NCBI GenBank assembly: GCA_015680685.1
Contig: MNCI01023331.1
Coordinates: 1 to 32,212 of the forward strand
Reading direction: 5' to 3'
Length of the DNA stretch: 32,212 nt
Source: Gnetum montanum
Lineage: Eukaryota; Streptophyta; Gnetopsida; Gnetales; Gnetaceae
A program made the translations under genes and the position numbers. The notes below the pieces were generated by a model, which was not told where the DNA came from, did not search any database, and saw only the letters and a list, made by a program, of their open reading frames with translations. Positions 19,991-31,639 of the stretch are shown piece after piece; position 1 is the first letter of the stretch, and each line of letters starts with the position of its first letter.

Positions 19991-22900
19991 ATGCGTCCCA
20001 GTGTGATGGTAATCCACCATTATGCATGTACACATAGTTTAAAAGCACCAAAAGACACAGAACGATACCCCTTTGCTTATTTAGCTCTTTGTTTATTGGT
20101 AGGAGCAAGCTCAATGGACTGCCAGCATTTAACCGCACCATTAATCATTGATGGACCATACGGAAAAATTACAAGAGACATTAACATAAATCTCATCAAC
20201 TTGAGTTCACCAATGGACAACGCAGTCATAGCCTCAACATAGCAAATAACAGACGATTACAAAGGCATGACAAAATTCCTTGACATAGAGGCCGAGAATA
20301 TCANTGATCCAAAGTTGAGACCAGTAAAACAAAAAGCACGAAAGGTTAAGCCTGAGGTAGCATTAGCAGTTCGCAATGAGATCACCAAGCTTTATCAAGC
20401 TGGTTTCATTCGGGCCGTTGATTACGCTGAGTGGGTGTCCAACATGGTAATTGTTCCGAAGAAGAACGGAAGCATTCGTTTGTGCATTGACTTATGGGAT
20501 TTAAATGTTGCAACCATAAAGGATGATTTTCCTCTACCCAGCATCGATCAACTTGTTGACTCAACTGCTGGGCACGCACTATTATCCTTCATGGACGGCT
20601 TCTTGGGATACAATCAAATACGTATCAACCCGGAGCATCAGCTTCAGACAACCTTTATGACACCATGGGGAACCTTTTGTTACACAATGATGTCCTTTGG
20701 TCTCAAGAACGTTGGGGCCACGTATCAAAGAGCGATGAAATTTATCTTTAGCGATTACATACTACAATCATTTAACGACTACGTGGATGACATTGTGGTT
20801 AAGTCGAAAATGGAGGAACAACATGTACAAGATCTCAACTTAGTATTAAAATGTTGTCTAAAGTATGAACTGAGGCTTAACCCAAAAAAATGTGTCTTCG
20901 GTGTCAAAACAGGCAAAATGCTTGGATTTATAGCATTCGAAGCAGGGGTACGGGTAGACCTCGATAAGGTCAAGGCCATAACGAACCTGAAACCACCAGG
21001 CAACCTTACTGAACTTCAAGGTCTACAAGGTAGATTACAGTTCATCAGGAGCTTCATAGAAAAACTGACAAATACACTAAAACCCATGAACCACCTGTTA
21101 CGCAAGAACATACATTTTGAATGGACCCCGCAGTGCCAACAAGCATTCGATGGCATTAAAACGACACTTGCCCGGTTACCCATGGTTTATCCACCTCAAA
21201 ACAATAAACCATTCTACATCTACCTCGCTACTTCAGATTTTTCCATCGCATCTATGCTTTGCCAGAAACGAGATGACGGAACCGAAGTCCCTGTATATTA
21301 CTTGAGCCATGCATTAGTTGCCCATGAGAAAAAGTACAACGACGTGGAGAAGTCATGTTTAGCTTTGGTCTTTTCTTTAAGAAAATGGCGACATTACCTC
21401 TTCCGTAACTAGGTTTACATAATTTGCAAGGACAATGTACTAAGAGCCATAACAGGGAATATTTATGAAACAAGTCGAATAGCCCGGTGTAAAGCCATGA
21501 TAGTCGAGTTTGACCTATACTACATAGCGCAATCATCGGTCAAGGGTCAAGCCATAGCAAACCAAATGGCCACATCACCAACACACGACCAAGCGACTAT
21601 AGAGCCAAAATTCCCGGATGAGAATATAAGCACCATAGACACAGTGCCCAATGACTACGATGCCATCCTAAACTTTGACAGAGCATCCACCTCTCGGGGA
21701 GGAAGTGCAGCCGCTGTCATCACCTATCCCTCTGGGGAGATCCGACCCTTTGCCTACCGTTTCGACTTTCCTTGTACGAACAACATAGCAGAGTATGAAG
21801 GTCTCCTTAGAGGTCTCGCGGCAGCTTTGGCTTTAAACATCACATGGCTTGTAGTCAAAGGGGACTCGCAAATGGTTGTAAACCAAGTCACAGATGTCTA
21901 TACATGCAAAGCCCAACATTTACAACCATACTGTGACTTGGCAAAACACCTAATGAGGTAATTCAAAAACATCAATGTGCAGCACGTTTCCAGAACTGAT
22001 AACACCATCACAGACGTGTTAGCCACATTAGCATTAAACATATCACCAGACATGTTCCACGCATTACCAAGCTCCATAATCAATTGTGCCAAACCGATAA
22101 CCGATAGTCCCGACACGTTGCCAATCGCATCTGTTAGTTCAACACACGCGGTAGAATGGTACGATGACATCAAAGAATACCTTCTACATGGCGAAACACC
22201 ACGACATCTAACATATGCACAAAAAGATGCAGTGCGGAAATGTTCTAAGCAATATACCTTGGTAGGGGACACACTGTGTCGTCGATCCTACGAAGGCATA
22301 TTGCTAACATGTGTCAATATTATCGATGCCCAAACCATTGTCAATCAAATACATGAGGGACTATGCGGAGGACACATAGTGCCAAAAGCCATGGCAATGA
22401 AAATTAGGGGCTTGGGCTATTATTGGCCACACATGGAATACGACTGTCTCACCAAAGTCAAAACATGTAGTACTTGTCAAAAACATATCAATCTGATACA
22501 TGTCCCACCGAATGAGTTGCATACAACGCAAATCACATGGCCCTTTCAAAAGTGGGGGTTGGACCTCATTGGTCAGATAACCCCCTCATCTTCTGCGGGC
22601 CATAGTTTCATTATAACCGTGACAGAATACTTCACGAAGTGGGTAGAAGCTGCTCCCCTTCGAAAAACTACATCCAAACACATGTGCAATTTCATTCTAG
22701 AAAACATTGTAACCTGCTTTGGCATTCCCATGACAATCATCACTGACAACGGGCCATAATTTAGCAGTGTCGAAACCAAAGCCTCTTGTGAAAATTTAGG
22801 GATCAAACACTCGTTTTCATCCCCTTACTATCCTCAAAGCAATGGACAAGCGGAAGCAACAAACAAGACAATTATTACAATACTTAAGAAAATGCTTACC

Positions 22901-23395
22901 CAGAGCAAAAGAAAGTGGGACGAGCAATTGACATACGCATTGTGGGCATATCGTACTATGCACCAGACTTCGACAGGTAAGACACCATACAGTCTTGTTT
23001 ACGGTTCAGAAGCTGTTTTACCTATGGAACTGCAGGTACCATCTTTAAGGATCACACTTTCTCGACTCCTGAACGATGGGCAGAACAATGATCTACGCAT
23101 CATTGACCTGGACTCAGCGGAAGAGGAATGCATACGCACACTCGATCAGATCGAATGGTACCAAAAACAACAATGTAAACGACATCGGCATAACAACAAC
23201 AAGTGCCCTATCAAAGAAGGTGACCTTGTGCTTAAAGCCATTCGGGAACACCCGGACAAATTCTCAGCTAACTGGGAAGGGCCTTACTTGGTTACTAAAG
23301 CATTCGACAATGGAGCAGACAAACTAGCTGACATGGAAGGAAACGAGCTTACCAATCCGACCATTCACTTGTACCTAAAACCATTTTACATTTGA
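19991..23395 (+). pseudogene. pol of the TAT-like element: RT, RNase H, archaeal-type RNase H, integrase; four in-frame stops
   Basis: A single frame runs from ATG 19991 to TGA 23393 with stops at 20240-20242, 21410-21412, 21959-21961 and 22757-22759 and no frameshift. RT spans about 20330-20990 with the YVDD catalytic box (20780-20791). The Ty3 RNase H follows to about 21560. The second RNase H covers about 21650-21960 with its D, E, D positions in FDRAS, AEYEG and GDSQM. Integrase has the HHCC finger (22345-22490), core residues in LDLIG, TDNGP and NGQAE, and a WEGPYLV C-terminal module. The active-site residues look intact, so the four stops are the main visible lesions. Splicing from gag-pro into the 20102 region, as in Ogre, is an alternative to ATG 19991. 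Confidence 0.9.
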
Positions 23396-23418
23396 AGTAC
23401 GAGCTCAGGTACGTGAAA

Positions 23419-23616
23419 GTCCTGGAATCATGACGGTAAACTGATACCATAGAAGAGTCCTAGGTTATGACTCAAAACTGACACCACAACTGTCCTGGCA
23501 TCATGACAATAAACTGATACCCCACAGTGTCCGCAATGATGATAAACTAGCACCCGTCTGGCACGACAGTAAACTGCCACCATCACAACCATCGGAGTCC
23601 GCTAAGACTATAAACT
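23419..23616 (+). repeat. Tail repeat after pol: GTCC..ATGAC..TAAACT, six copies
   Basis: Copies start near 23419, 23457, 23492, 23529, 23556 and 23597 and share GTCC, then A(A/T)GAC or similar, then TAAACT with the series after gag-pro. The first lies 23 bp after the pol stop. Confidence 0.75.
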
Positions 23617-23639
23617 AGCAAGTTCATCTCTAGTTCATC

Positions 23640-24620
23640 AATCTGCAGCCACATTTACGCTTCATCACTACATCACCCGCCATCAGGAAATCCTACCAAC
23701 GTTGCTGCTATTGACATATAGTCTACCACCGTTTAAGTCTAAGCTCGATCATTCACTCATGGTTTTCTTGTCTCCTTGGAGTTGTGTTTGCAGGATGACA
23801 CCCAATGGTTTTCGCACAAGAATGCATCTCATCGCGAGCAGCAAGATGGGACAATGTTCACAGCACGCATGACAAGACTAAATCAAACCGTTCACTAGTA
23901 CATCCCATTTACCGACTCATTCCTTATCCATTCACCAACACATTATATTCAGTAACACCTCTGATACATCCAGTACACCCAAAACTTTGAACATGCTGTC
24001 ACATACTGTTGCACATGAGTACAAAATCAATAAAAAGTTCACGATTTCAAAAAAATAAAAAATAAAATAAAATAAAAAGAGCAAGACTCTTGGCACTTCC
24101 CATATAAGCCTCAGGTGGGAAGGCAGTTGTCTCAAAACCAAGTACTCATGTCCAAAATGATCAAGAAGCATCTAGTTGCATGGCTTTGGCTCTCCGCCAA
24201 CGGGTCCCCCCTTAAACATTAAACATGGACCCTGTTCCTCCAAAGCATGTAACACATCTCCCCGTGGCTTTGGTCTTGTCAACAAGTCCTCTTGAACACT
24301 ATCCAGGAGCCTTGTTCTACCAAAGAACGCACATCGCATGTTTGAACTCCGAGTCTGCTAAACAATGGCTATTGACAAGGACCAGCATGCCGCACACCCG
24401 AGCACCCCATCTCCCAGCAATATTTCTTGGGGAGTTGCCAATCCCCACAATCTATTTCCTCCTATCAGCTACAAATTTTCCTTTTTCGATCCCATGTACT
24501 ACTGAACATGGTGCGATGACGTCTAGTCAAGTGGCAAAGAACAAAGTCTATATCAAGTTGCTTGTGGTGTTTTGCACTTCTTTGTCGACACTTCTCGGGT
24601 CGATTCCTCCAAGAGTCAAC
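23640..24620 (+). other. 3' internal non-coding region of the TAT-like element
   Basis: No recognisable gene is present. The 24225-24749 open frame crosses into the LTR and has no motif. An ATAAAATAAAATA microsatellite lies at about 24048-24078. Two related phrases, GCATGGCTTTGGCTCTC and CGTGGCTTTGGTCTTG, hint at an older local duplication (24178 and 24263). Confidence 0.55.
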
Positions 24621-24632
24621 AAAGAGGGGCCA
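24621..24632 (+). promoter_or_regulatory. Polypurine tract of the TAT-like element
   Basis: AAAGAGGGGCCA directly precedes the 3' LTR start TGAAAC, the expected site for plus-strand priming. Confidence 0.75.
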
Positions 24633-25770
24633 ATGAAACACCACAAAATTTTGAGCTTGGTACTTCCCCAGCAAGAAGCAGGTCCCTGCGACCCACGAAC
24701 AACCACGGCTACATTTGGTGTCGCACATTGCAACTTTGGGAAGGCTTAATTTTCACTAAGTGTGCAGTACCAGCGTATACGCCCAGCGTATATGCCCAGC
24801 ATCAATAGCGTATACGCCTGACATCCCTAGTGTATACACCCAGCGTAGACATCCGACTTACATGCCCGATGTACACGCCTCACCTGTACGCTCGGCAGGT
24901 ACCACAGATGCACATGCCCAATGATGAAGTCTCAATGACAGAATGAAAACAGCACCGAAGAGCAAGAATTGAAGCAAGTCGATAGCCATCGGCGTACACG
25001 CCTGGCGTATACGCCGAGTCATTGTTGGCGTATATGCTCAACGTGTACGCCCAGCGCCCATAGCATCTCCACCCAAGTCCACACATGCCCAGAACGTCCA
25101 GCATATATGCCCAGCGTGTACGCCAGTCTGATGTAGTGTATACGCCCCGCGTATACGCCCAGCAGATGTAATATGTTGTATATTTGTAAATTGTATGCAC
25201 CCGGTCAACACGCCACGTGTCTCCTAACCTGAGTCTAGCGTAACAACCGGTATAAAAACCCCACTTTTCCACTTCACCAAGAGGGTTGGCAAACATCCCA
25301 GAGCATACTAGATACATTTACGCTGCACACCTGAGCTAAAACCCTCTTATGCTAGAAAGCCCTGTACGCCGTGCACATAGTCTCCACGCTCCGCCTACCG
25401 TGCGAACTAGCCGAGTCATCCCTACATCCACCAAGGCTTTTCGTCCGCCTTGTGTTCCATCACAACTACATTAGACCGGTGCATTATACTTTGACCCTGT
25501 AATACCATTGTTTACAGTTTACACTAATTTCTTGCACATTGTTTCTATTTACGCTCATTCATATGTACGCCCTATTCACATCTGTTATGCTGTTTATGCT
25601 CGTTTACGCCATTTACACATAACCCAACGTATAGCACTTCAACATACGTGTGGGTAAATCCTTGTCTGATCCGCGTGTGGACCACCCAAGGTACTCTACC
25701 TTCGTGCATTCCAGCTCACCCTTAGGCGAAAATAGGGTCTTCTGTGCATGTCCTCCGATCCCGCGGTACA
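24633..25770 (+). repeat. 3' LTR of the TAT-like element
   Basis: It aligns with 8460-9627 along its whole length and ends GGTACA before the GATTG target duplication. Its first ~110 bp differ from the 5' LTR by only one or two bases. Differences become frequent in the palindrome-rich U3, mostly C/T or G/A. The ~45 bp before the terminal GGTATA in the 5' LTR are missing here. Confidence 0.9.
25214..25260 (+). promoter_or_regulatory. G-box CACGTG and TATA box TATAAAA in the 3' LTR
   Basis: CACGTG at 25214-25219 and TATAAAAACC from 25251 repeat the spacing seen in the 5' LTR. This copy is the better TATA box of the two. Confidence 0.6.
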
Positions 25771-25775
25771 GATTG
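25771..25775 (+). repeat. Target-site duplication GATTG, right copy
   Basis: It is identical to 8455-8459. The 5-bp length is typical for Ty3/gypsy integrases. Confidence 0.9.
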
Positions 25776-27860
25776 CACTATGATCTGTATGTATATATAT
25801 TTTATATCCCAATACATAGTGTCTAGAATTTTCTAGTGCAAACACTACAACCATTAATTCTTTCTCTGTGGTAGTGTAGTTAAGTTGTGCACTAGCGATA
25901 CTTCTACTTGCATAGTGGATATAATAAGGATGCTTCTAGTCATCTAACTGTGTAAGTATGGCTCCTAAAGCATAGTTGGACACATCAGTCATGATATGGA
26001 ATGGTTTGGACTAGTTAGAAGCTTGTAGAATGGGTGTTTCTACTAACTTCTACTTCAGAGTTTGGAAAGCTAATTCGCATTCCCTAATCTACTTGAATGG
26101 TACATCCTTTTTTGTTAATTCCACCAATGGTTTGTCAACCTTTGAAAAGTTCTCAATAAATCTCCTATGGTAGCCAGTATGTCCAAGGAATGACCAATAT
26201 CTTTGATAGTTTCTGGTTGATGGGTAATTCCTTGGATAATTTTGATTTTCTTGGGGTCTACCTCTATCCTTGTGTGTGAGATTTTGTGCCCTAGTACTAC
26301 CTCTTCTTGGACCATCAAATGGCTTTTCTACTAGTTAAGCCTCAAATTGATTTCTACACATCTTTTTAACACTTGCTTCAACCAGTCCAAGGCTTGATCA
26401 AAGTTTTCTCCATAAGTGGAGAATTTATCCATAAAGACCTCCATGCCATTCCCTATCTACTATTGGAATATGCTTATAACTAGTTATTGAAATGTTGCAG
26501 GGGCATTGCACAAGCCAAATGGCATTTTTTTGTATGCGAATGTTACCTAAGGATTGGTGAATGTAGTCTTGGCTTAGTCTCCTAGGGCTATTTGTATTTG
26601 GTTATATTCACTATATCCATCCAAAAAACTATAATAGCGATGCCCTACGATGGTGTCTAAGACTTGGTTTACAAATGAAAATGGAAAGTGATCTTTGAAT
26701 GTTGCCATATTTAGTAGCCTAAAATCTATGCACACCCTGCATTTGCCTTCCTTTTTAGGCACAATAACTAAGGGGATAACTCATTCACTATCAGCAATGG
26801 GATATATGAACCTAGCCAATGGGATATAACTACTTGCTTCAGCTTAGGGTTCAATCGCCTCTACAGTTGTCTTCAAGGCTTCATGGAGGGGTTAGTGTAA
26901 ATTCTATGTTGGCATATCCTAGGATCTATTCTAGTTAATTTGGGATATGACCAAGTGAAAGCTTCTGACCATTTATTTATTACCTTCAGAAGTTCTTTTT
27001 TCTATTGAGAAGTAAGCTTAGTGTTGATAATTATTGGTTTTTCGTTTTTAAGGAACGTGTATTCCATACTGGTGGACAATGGTTTTAGCTTAAGGGGCTT
27101 TTGCTTAAATTTCTTAGGGATTTCCAACTTCCCCTAGTTGATATTTTCAAGGTTAAGACTTGGAAGTTGGTGGTGGACTTGCTCTAATGCATCTATGCTA
27201 TCGATGTAAGCACAAGTCAAACCCTTAGTTGCTTCCATGCATATGAGTGAATTGCTTTCTTGATTAGCTATTAGCCACTAGGTGTCTTCCAATCTTCTGG
27301 CTGCTACATCTAGGCATCTTTGTATGTTAATCACTTGTACACACTGATTGCATGTAGGCAATGCTAAACTTTGCACAAATCATGACCTCTGCACACAATT
27401 ACACTGTATGTCACTGCATGCGATGCATAGAAGTTTCTTCTTCTCGATCTTTCCAAATATATTTTCCTTTGATATTTTTAGGGAAAAATTGTAGATTCCT
27501 AGGTGTGCGTTGATGGTGCTTAGCCATGCTCTTTTCATTATGATTGGGAAGTATTCCTTACCATTGTTTACTTGAATGACTAAGAAGTCAGCTGGGTATA
27601 ACCACCCACAAATAGTGGTAACAATGTCCTCCACTAGTCCCAATGGGATAGTGATGGACTAGTTGGCCAACTCTAGATAGATGTTGCTCTTTTTCAATGG
27701 AGGCAAGTTCTAGGCCTTGTACATTTATTGAGAAATCAAGCTGACACTGGAACTTGAATCAAAAAGAGCCTTGCATGACGCATTTCCAACAATTTTTAAG
27801 TATATCAAAGGACTTCCAAGATCAAAGAATTTCCTGGGAAGGTGACAAACTTTGATCCAA
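25776..27860 (-). pseudogene. Athila-like protease, RT and start of RNase H, heavily mutated
   Basis: On the minus strand from 27860 down, the protease carries an active-site segment FDSSSSVSLIS and a strand PADFLVIQVNNG (27590-27620). The linker to RT includes an AYIDSIDALEQ segment and QRRLNPKLKQVV, resembling the Athila arrangement. RT pieces follow: KCRVCIDFRLLN (26720-26760), YYSFLDGYSEYNQI, FMDKFS (the second catalytic Asp reads Lys), and VVLGHKISHTRIEVD near 26290. RNase H begins ASAQLNYTTTEKEL and breaks at HTDHSAI where the nested element was inserted. Stops occur every few dozen codons. It continues at 8459. Confidence 0.85.
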
Positions 27861-27876
27861 TCGGTGACAACATGTG

Positions 27877-30420
27877 TTAGCATGACCATATGCCTTGAGT
27901 GCAGTGGTTGATTGAAGGAGGCTCCAAAGTTTTGATTGATACTAAGGTTTCTAAGGAATCAGCCACTTGTGATTGCCAGGGCTTGATTGGTTTGTTGGTT
28001 TTAAAGAAAGGTATTTTCTTCATGGGATTGTTGAAACCAATAGCAGGTTGAGAGTTAATAGCCATTGTGGCATTACGTTGCTGCAGTTGGGTAGGGATTT
28101 GACCCTGCATAGTTGGAGCAGGTGGTAGTGGAGCTATTTGTGGAAGAGATGTGGCTGAATGAGAAGGCTGATATGCTTGTAGAATATCACCCCTGGAAGA
28201 GGGAGTCCCATAATACTCATATGCTTGGTAGTGAGGTTGAAAAGTGATGTGACCAATAGAGTCACATGGGGAGATTGGCTGCTGCATGTAATATCCATAT
28301 GGGTTAGGTTGCTAGTAAGGATATTGTTACCTTGGTGGTGGCATTCCCCATGATTGTGGATGCTACCATTGTTGATATTGCTCAATTGGTTGTGATGGAG
28401 TTCCATTGGGATAATATATTAAGGGTTGGTGAAACTGCCTTGGGTTACCTTGAGGATAAGTTAACCCTTGGGGTGTTTGCCTTTTGTTTAATCATGGGTT
28501 GCATGCATACATCCCAGACTTCTGCAGATGTGAGATTATAGGACAACATCCCTTAGGATAGTCATATTGACATATCTCACATCCACTATCATTGTCTTTT
28601 TACAAATCCACAACCTTTTCAATGATGGAAACTTTGCCCTTACCCTTGCTATGTGCATGTTCAGCTTCTCTCTTTTTTCTTTTTTCGTGATCACTATCTT
28701 GCTCTCTAGACTCCTCTACTATTTTAGGAATATTTTGAAATTTATTACCTAGAAAATTCCACATTTGATCTACCTTTTTCGAAACTTCTTATGTCATCTT
28801 TTGGATAGGCAAAGTTTTTTTGTTCACCATCTCTTCGAGTGGTGACTCTTCTTCATCCTTACAAAATCTTACTCCCCTCTTCTGAAGGGAAGGATCTTAA
28901 TGATACTCTTCCAAACTTTCTCTCTTCTATAGCTCATCTTCTTCCTTAGCAACTTGCTCTAATAGTCTTTGAATTTGATGGGACCTAAGCTCGAATAGTC
29001 TTCCTTGGTCATAAGTCCCAAGGGTTCTTCTTGTTTCATGCCTAAGCCCATCCATGAGATGGCGTAGTTGATCCCTTTGTGAATAACCATGGCCAGGATA
29101 ATGATGTAACAGTGCATGGTATTGGCCCATGGCAACATCGAAGGGTTCATGTCCTCCTTGTTTCTAGCCTTGGATTTGCTCTCGCAAGTTAGACACTACG
29201 TTTGGTACTTATTATTAAATAGTTCTAACATAGTACTCCACCTATGAATGGATTTCAGTTCTAAAAACTAGTACCAACTTTTTGCTTCTTTAACTAATGT
29301 TCATGGGTACAAATTAAGTTTTTGCCATTTTTTCTCTATGTTCTATAAGGCACACACATCATGGAATGCTTGTAAATGATTCTGAGGATCAATGTTGTAT
29401 CCCCCTTCAAATCGTGGGATTTTGTTCATATCTAATCCCTTGATCCTACTATCTTTTTGATGCCTTGTTGGAATTATAATAGACTCAATTATGTCTAACA
29501 TACTTTAAGTAGTGAGTAGGGGTTTATCGTGATCATCTCATCCATGACTTCTATGATGCCTACATTGTTCCCCACTCTCCCTTCTTCTATGTCGTGACTC
29601 TCTAGAGTGTCCTCATTCCCTTTCCTGGCTATTTTGTCTATGACTTTCACTTTACCTACCTTTATCCCCATGATCTTTTTCTTTATGACCACATCTAGAT
29701 ATTAAAGGAGAGGATTAAGGAGATGATGAAGGTGAAGAATAAAGAGAATCTTCACCATTACAATGTTTGCTATCTTCTCTTTTGCGATCCCGACCCTAAT
29801 CACGATTATGATCAGAATGTCCACCTTTATCATGAGTTCGTGTCCCTTTCTTAAACCCTTTATGCCCATGGGTATTAGAACCCAGGTTATGAATAGTGAA
29901 ATGAAGATTCTGATACACAACCCCTTAGCCAAAGTCAAGGGGAGGAACACTATTATGTGGACGACTACTTGAGGTAGGCTCACCACCCTCATTTTTGCTT
30001 AAGACATGTGGGGCATCCTGGGATCACTTACCCTTCAAAGACTTATGATGTCTCTCCTATTGCAAGTTCCTTTAACATTATGCCTCTGTGGGATGATATT
30101 CTCTCTAGTCATGGTCTTACACAACATATTTTGTGTGTAAGTGCAGCATGCCAATTCGTATGAGAGCATGAAGAAGCATGCTTAGGATTGAATGATCGAG
30201 AGGTAACACTATGTTACCTTCCAAGTCTCGCCAATGTAGTTGTTCATATTGATAGAGGATAAAGGTAAAGTCTAGTATATACTCATCAGGATTAATATAT
30301 ATCATTCAAACTTGTTTAGGGGCTGACGAATCAACATCATGTGTATTACGCCATCGACTGTTTCCTATTTCAAACCTAGACAGTAAGACACTTTTGTATG
30401 AAGAAGGAGACATACTTGTC
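27877..30420 (-). pseudogene. Athila-like gag remnant
   Basis: A possible start lies near 30402 (MSPSSYKSVLLSRFE). An Arg/His/Asp-rich segment occurs around 29500-29850 in shifting frames. The Gag core follows: SWYQFLELKSIHRW (29250-29300) and QYHALLHHYPGH through RHLMDGLRHETRRTLG to LLEQVAKEEDEL (29124-28930), the helical order of Retrotrans_gag proteins. A Gln/Pro-rich C-terminal part at 28287-27877 leads into protease. Both stops and frameshifts are present. Confidence 0.7.
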
Positions 30421-30530
30421 TATTCAGTGCATGATGTATTCTTGTTTATTATGTTCTCAACCAACCCTAAGGGTTTGTTCCAATGATGTGAACGATTTCC
30501 TATGTTCTAGTTAGCACATAGAAAACTAAG

Positions 30531-30549
30531 TCCCCAGCAACGATGCCAA
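30531..30549 (-). promoter_or_regulatory. Primer-binding site of the Athila-like element
   Basis: On the minus strand TTGGCATCGTTGCTGGGGA follows the LTR end ATCA directly. It differs at a few positions from the common Athila-type site TGGCGCCGTTGCCGGGGA. CG to TG/CA changes account for most differences. Confidence 0.75.
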
Positions 30550-31509
30550 TGATGAGTGGTGAGGTGCCCCTACGCTCAACCATATGAATCATGATCTGGT
30601 CGAATTTCAAGGACTAAGTGCCTATGTGCCTTTGTGTAACAAGAATGGGTTGGTTCATCATTATCTTCCCAAGCTTACTTGTATGTCATGATTGTATGGT
30701 TAAGTAAGCTTGAGGCATATGATTTTTACAGCTTTTATGTTTTTATGTCCTGTGCTAATAAGCGAGGTTAGAGATAACTAAGTGACTAATTTAACTTAAC
30801 TATTGATTAACTAGGCTTTAACTAATTTGAACACCAGTATTCATTCTCACTTGCTTTACACATCCTGAACCAGTGCAACACTACCAGGATTACGAAACGG
30901 TAATTGTTATTAGGTTACCAAGTGTTACACACATGCTCGAAGTGATCGTATTGAGTGTAATTTAATGATTTCCTTAATTGATCAAAATAAATTGCTATGC
31001 TAATAACAGAAATGTAAAGTGAATAAAATAAATAAATGCATAAGAAAATAAAATAAAAGAAATGTGTATGAAAATAAATCTCAAGTGTTGCAAGGATGAA
31101 TCAAAGAGCTCATCTTTATTGCCGTTCACAAGGTGTGCCCAGGTACACATTGCTCGAATAAAGATCCATCCACACTTTGACCTCTTACTATGGGCACTTG
31201 GAAAATACTTTAACTTTTAAATAGACTACAAGAGTTTTGCTACTTTTTTGCTACAAGACTTCTTTTTTTGAATTACTCCCTATTGTGCACCTGGGCACTA
31301 TATTTATTGGCCCAAGAGTAACTTGGGAATAACCGATCTAATAATAACCACTCTAATAATTAGAGTAACTGATCTAATAATAACCACTCTAATAATTCGA
31401 GTAACCACTCTAATAATTAGAGTAACTACTCTAATAATAACCACTCTAATAATTAGAGCAACCACTCTAATAATAACCAATCTAATTATTAGAGTAACTG
31501 CTCTCATCA
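30550..31509 (-). repeat. 5' LTR of the Athila-like element
   Basis: It is bounded by TGATGA at 30550 and TCATCA at 31509, a 6-bp terminal inverted repeat. It carries the palindromic U3 block (31320-31505), the CAATAAAGATGAG site (minus, near 31115) and the AT-rich microsatellite near 31022-31065. It is 960 bp, slightly longer than the eroded left LTR. Confidence 0.9.
31320..31505. repeat. Array of AT palindromes CTCTAATNATTAGAG in the Athila-like U3
   Basis: Repeated units alternate a palindrome (ACTCTAATAATTAGAGT) with AACCACTCTAATAATAACC at 33-55 bp spacing. The same array is at 5850-6000 and, inverted, at 2655-2770. Each palindrome contains TAATNATTA-like cores of the kind homeodomain proteins bind. 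Confidence 0.75.
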
Positions 31510-31620
31510 ATAGGGAAATCTTCTCATTTTATGTACATACTTACATTGCATATATATTTTTAGGCTATGATAACTTCAAATGCCCTCTCATCACTTGGAA
31601 ATTCATCCAATGCTATGGTC

Positions 31621-31637
31621 CACACACACACACACAC
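31621..31637. repeat. (CA)n microsatellite
   Basis: Eight CA units lie just before the next retroelement fragment. Confidence 0.9.
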
Positions 31638-31639
31638 AA

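Larger units (their letters stand above)
8460..25770 (+). mobile_element. TAT/Ogre-like Ty3/gypsy retrotransposon, 17.3 kb, with antisense gene
   Basis: The element has LTRs at 8460-9627 and 24633-25770, GATTG target duplications, a primer site, a polypurine tract, gag-pro, and RT-RNaseH-aRNaseH-integrase on the plus strand. The second, archaeal-type RNase H (FDFPCTNNIAEYEGLLRGL) is diagnostic of the TAT lineage. About 5.5 kb separates protease from RT and holds a minus-strand multi-exon gene and a palindrome-rich region. The LTRs are much more alike than those of the surrounding element, consistent with later insertion. All frames carry nonsense codons, so it is not autonomous. Confidence 0.92.
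5075..31509 (-). mobile_element. Old Athila-like Ty3/gypsy LTR retrotransposon, interrupted by a nested element
   Basis: Two directly repeated LTRs of ~0.93-0.96 kb, a primer-binding site, a polypurine tract and gag-PR-RT-RH-IN remnants in canonical order on the minus strand define one element. Without the nested insertion (8460-25770) it is about 9.1 kb. The lineage is inferred from the protease-RT linker (QRRLNPK block), the RT wording and the primer site. All domains carry many stops. The right flank after TCATCA reads ATAGG. The left LTR edge is eroded, so no target duplication can be shown. LTR divergence is clearly above that of the nested element. Confidence 0.85.

Noticed and set aside
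24225-24808. 174-codon plus-strand frame and its continuation
   Set aside because: It crosses the polypurine tract into the 3' LTR and has no recognisable domain; the LTR part is also open at 8410-8661 by sequence identity.
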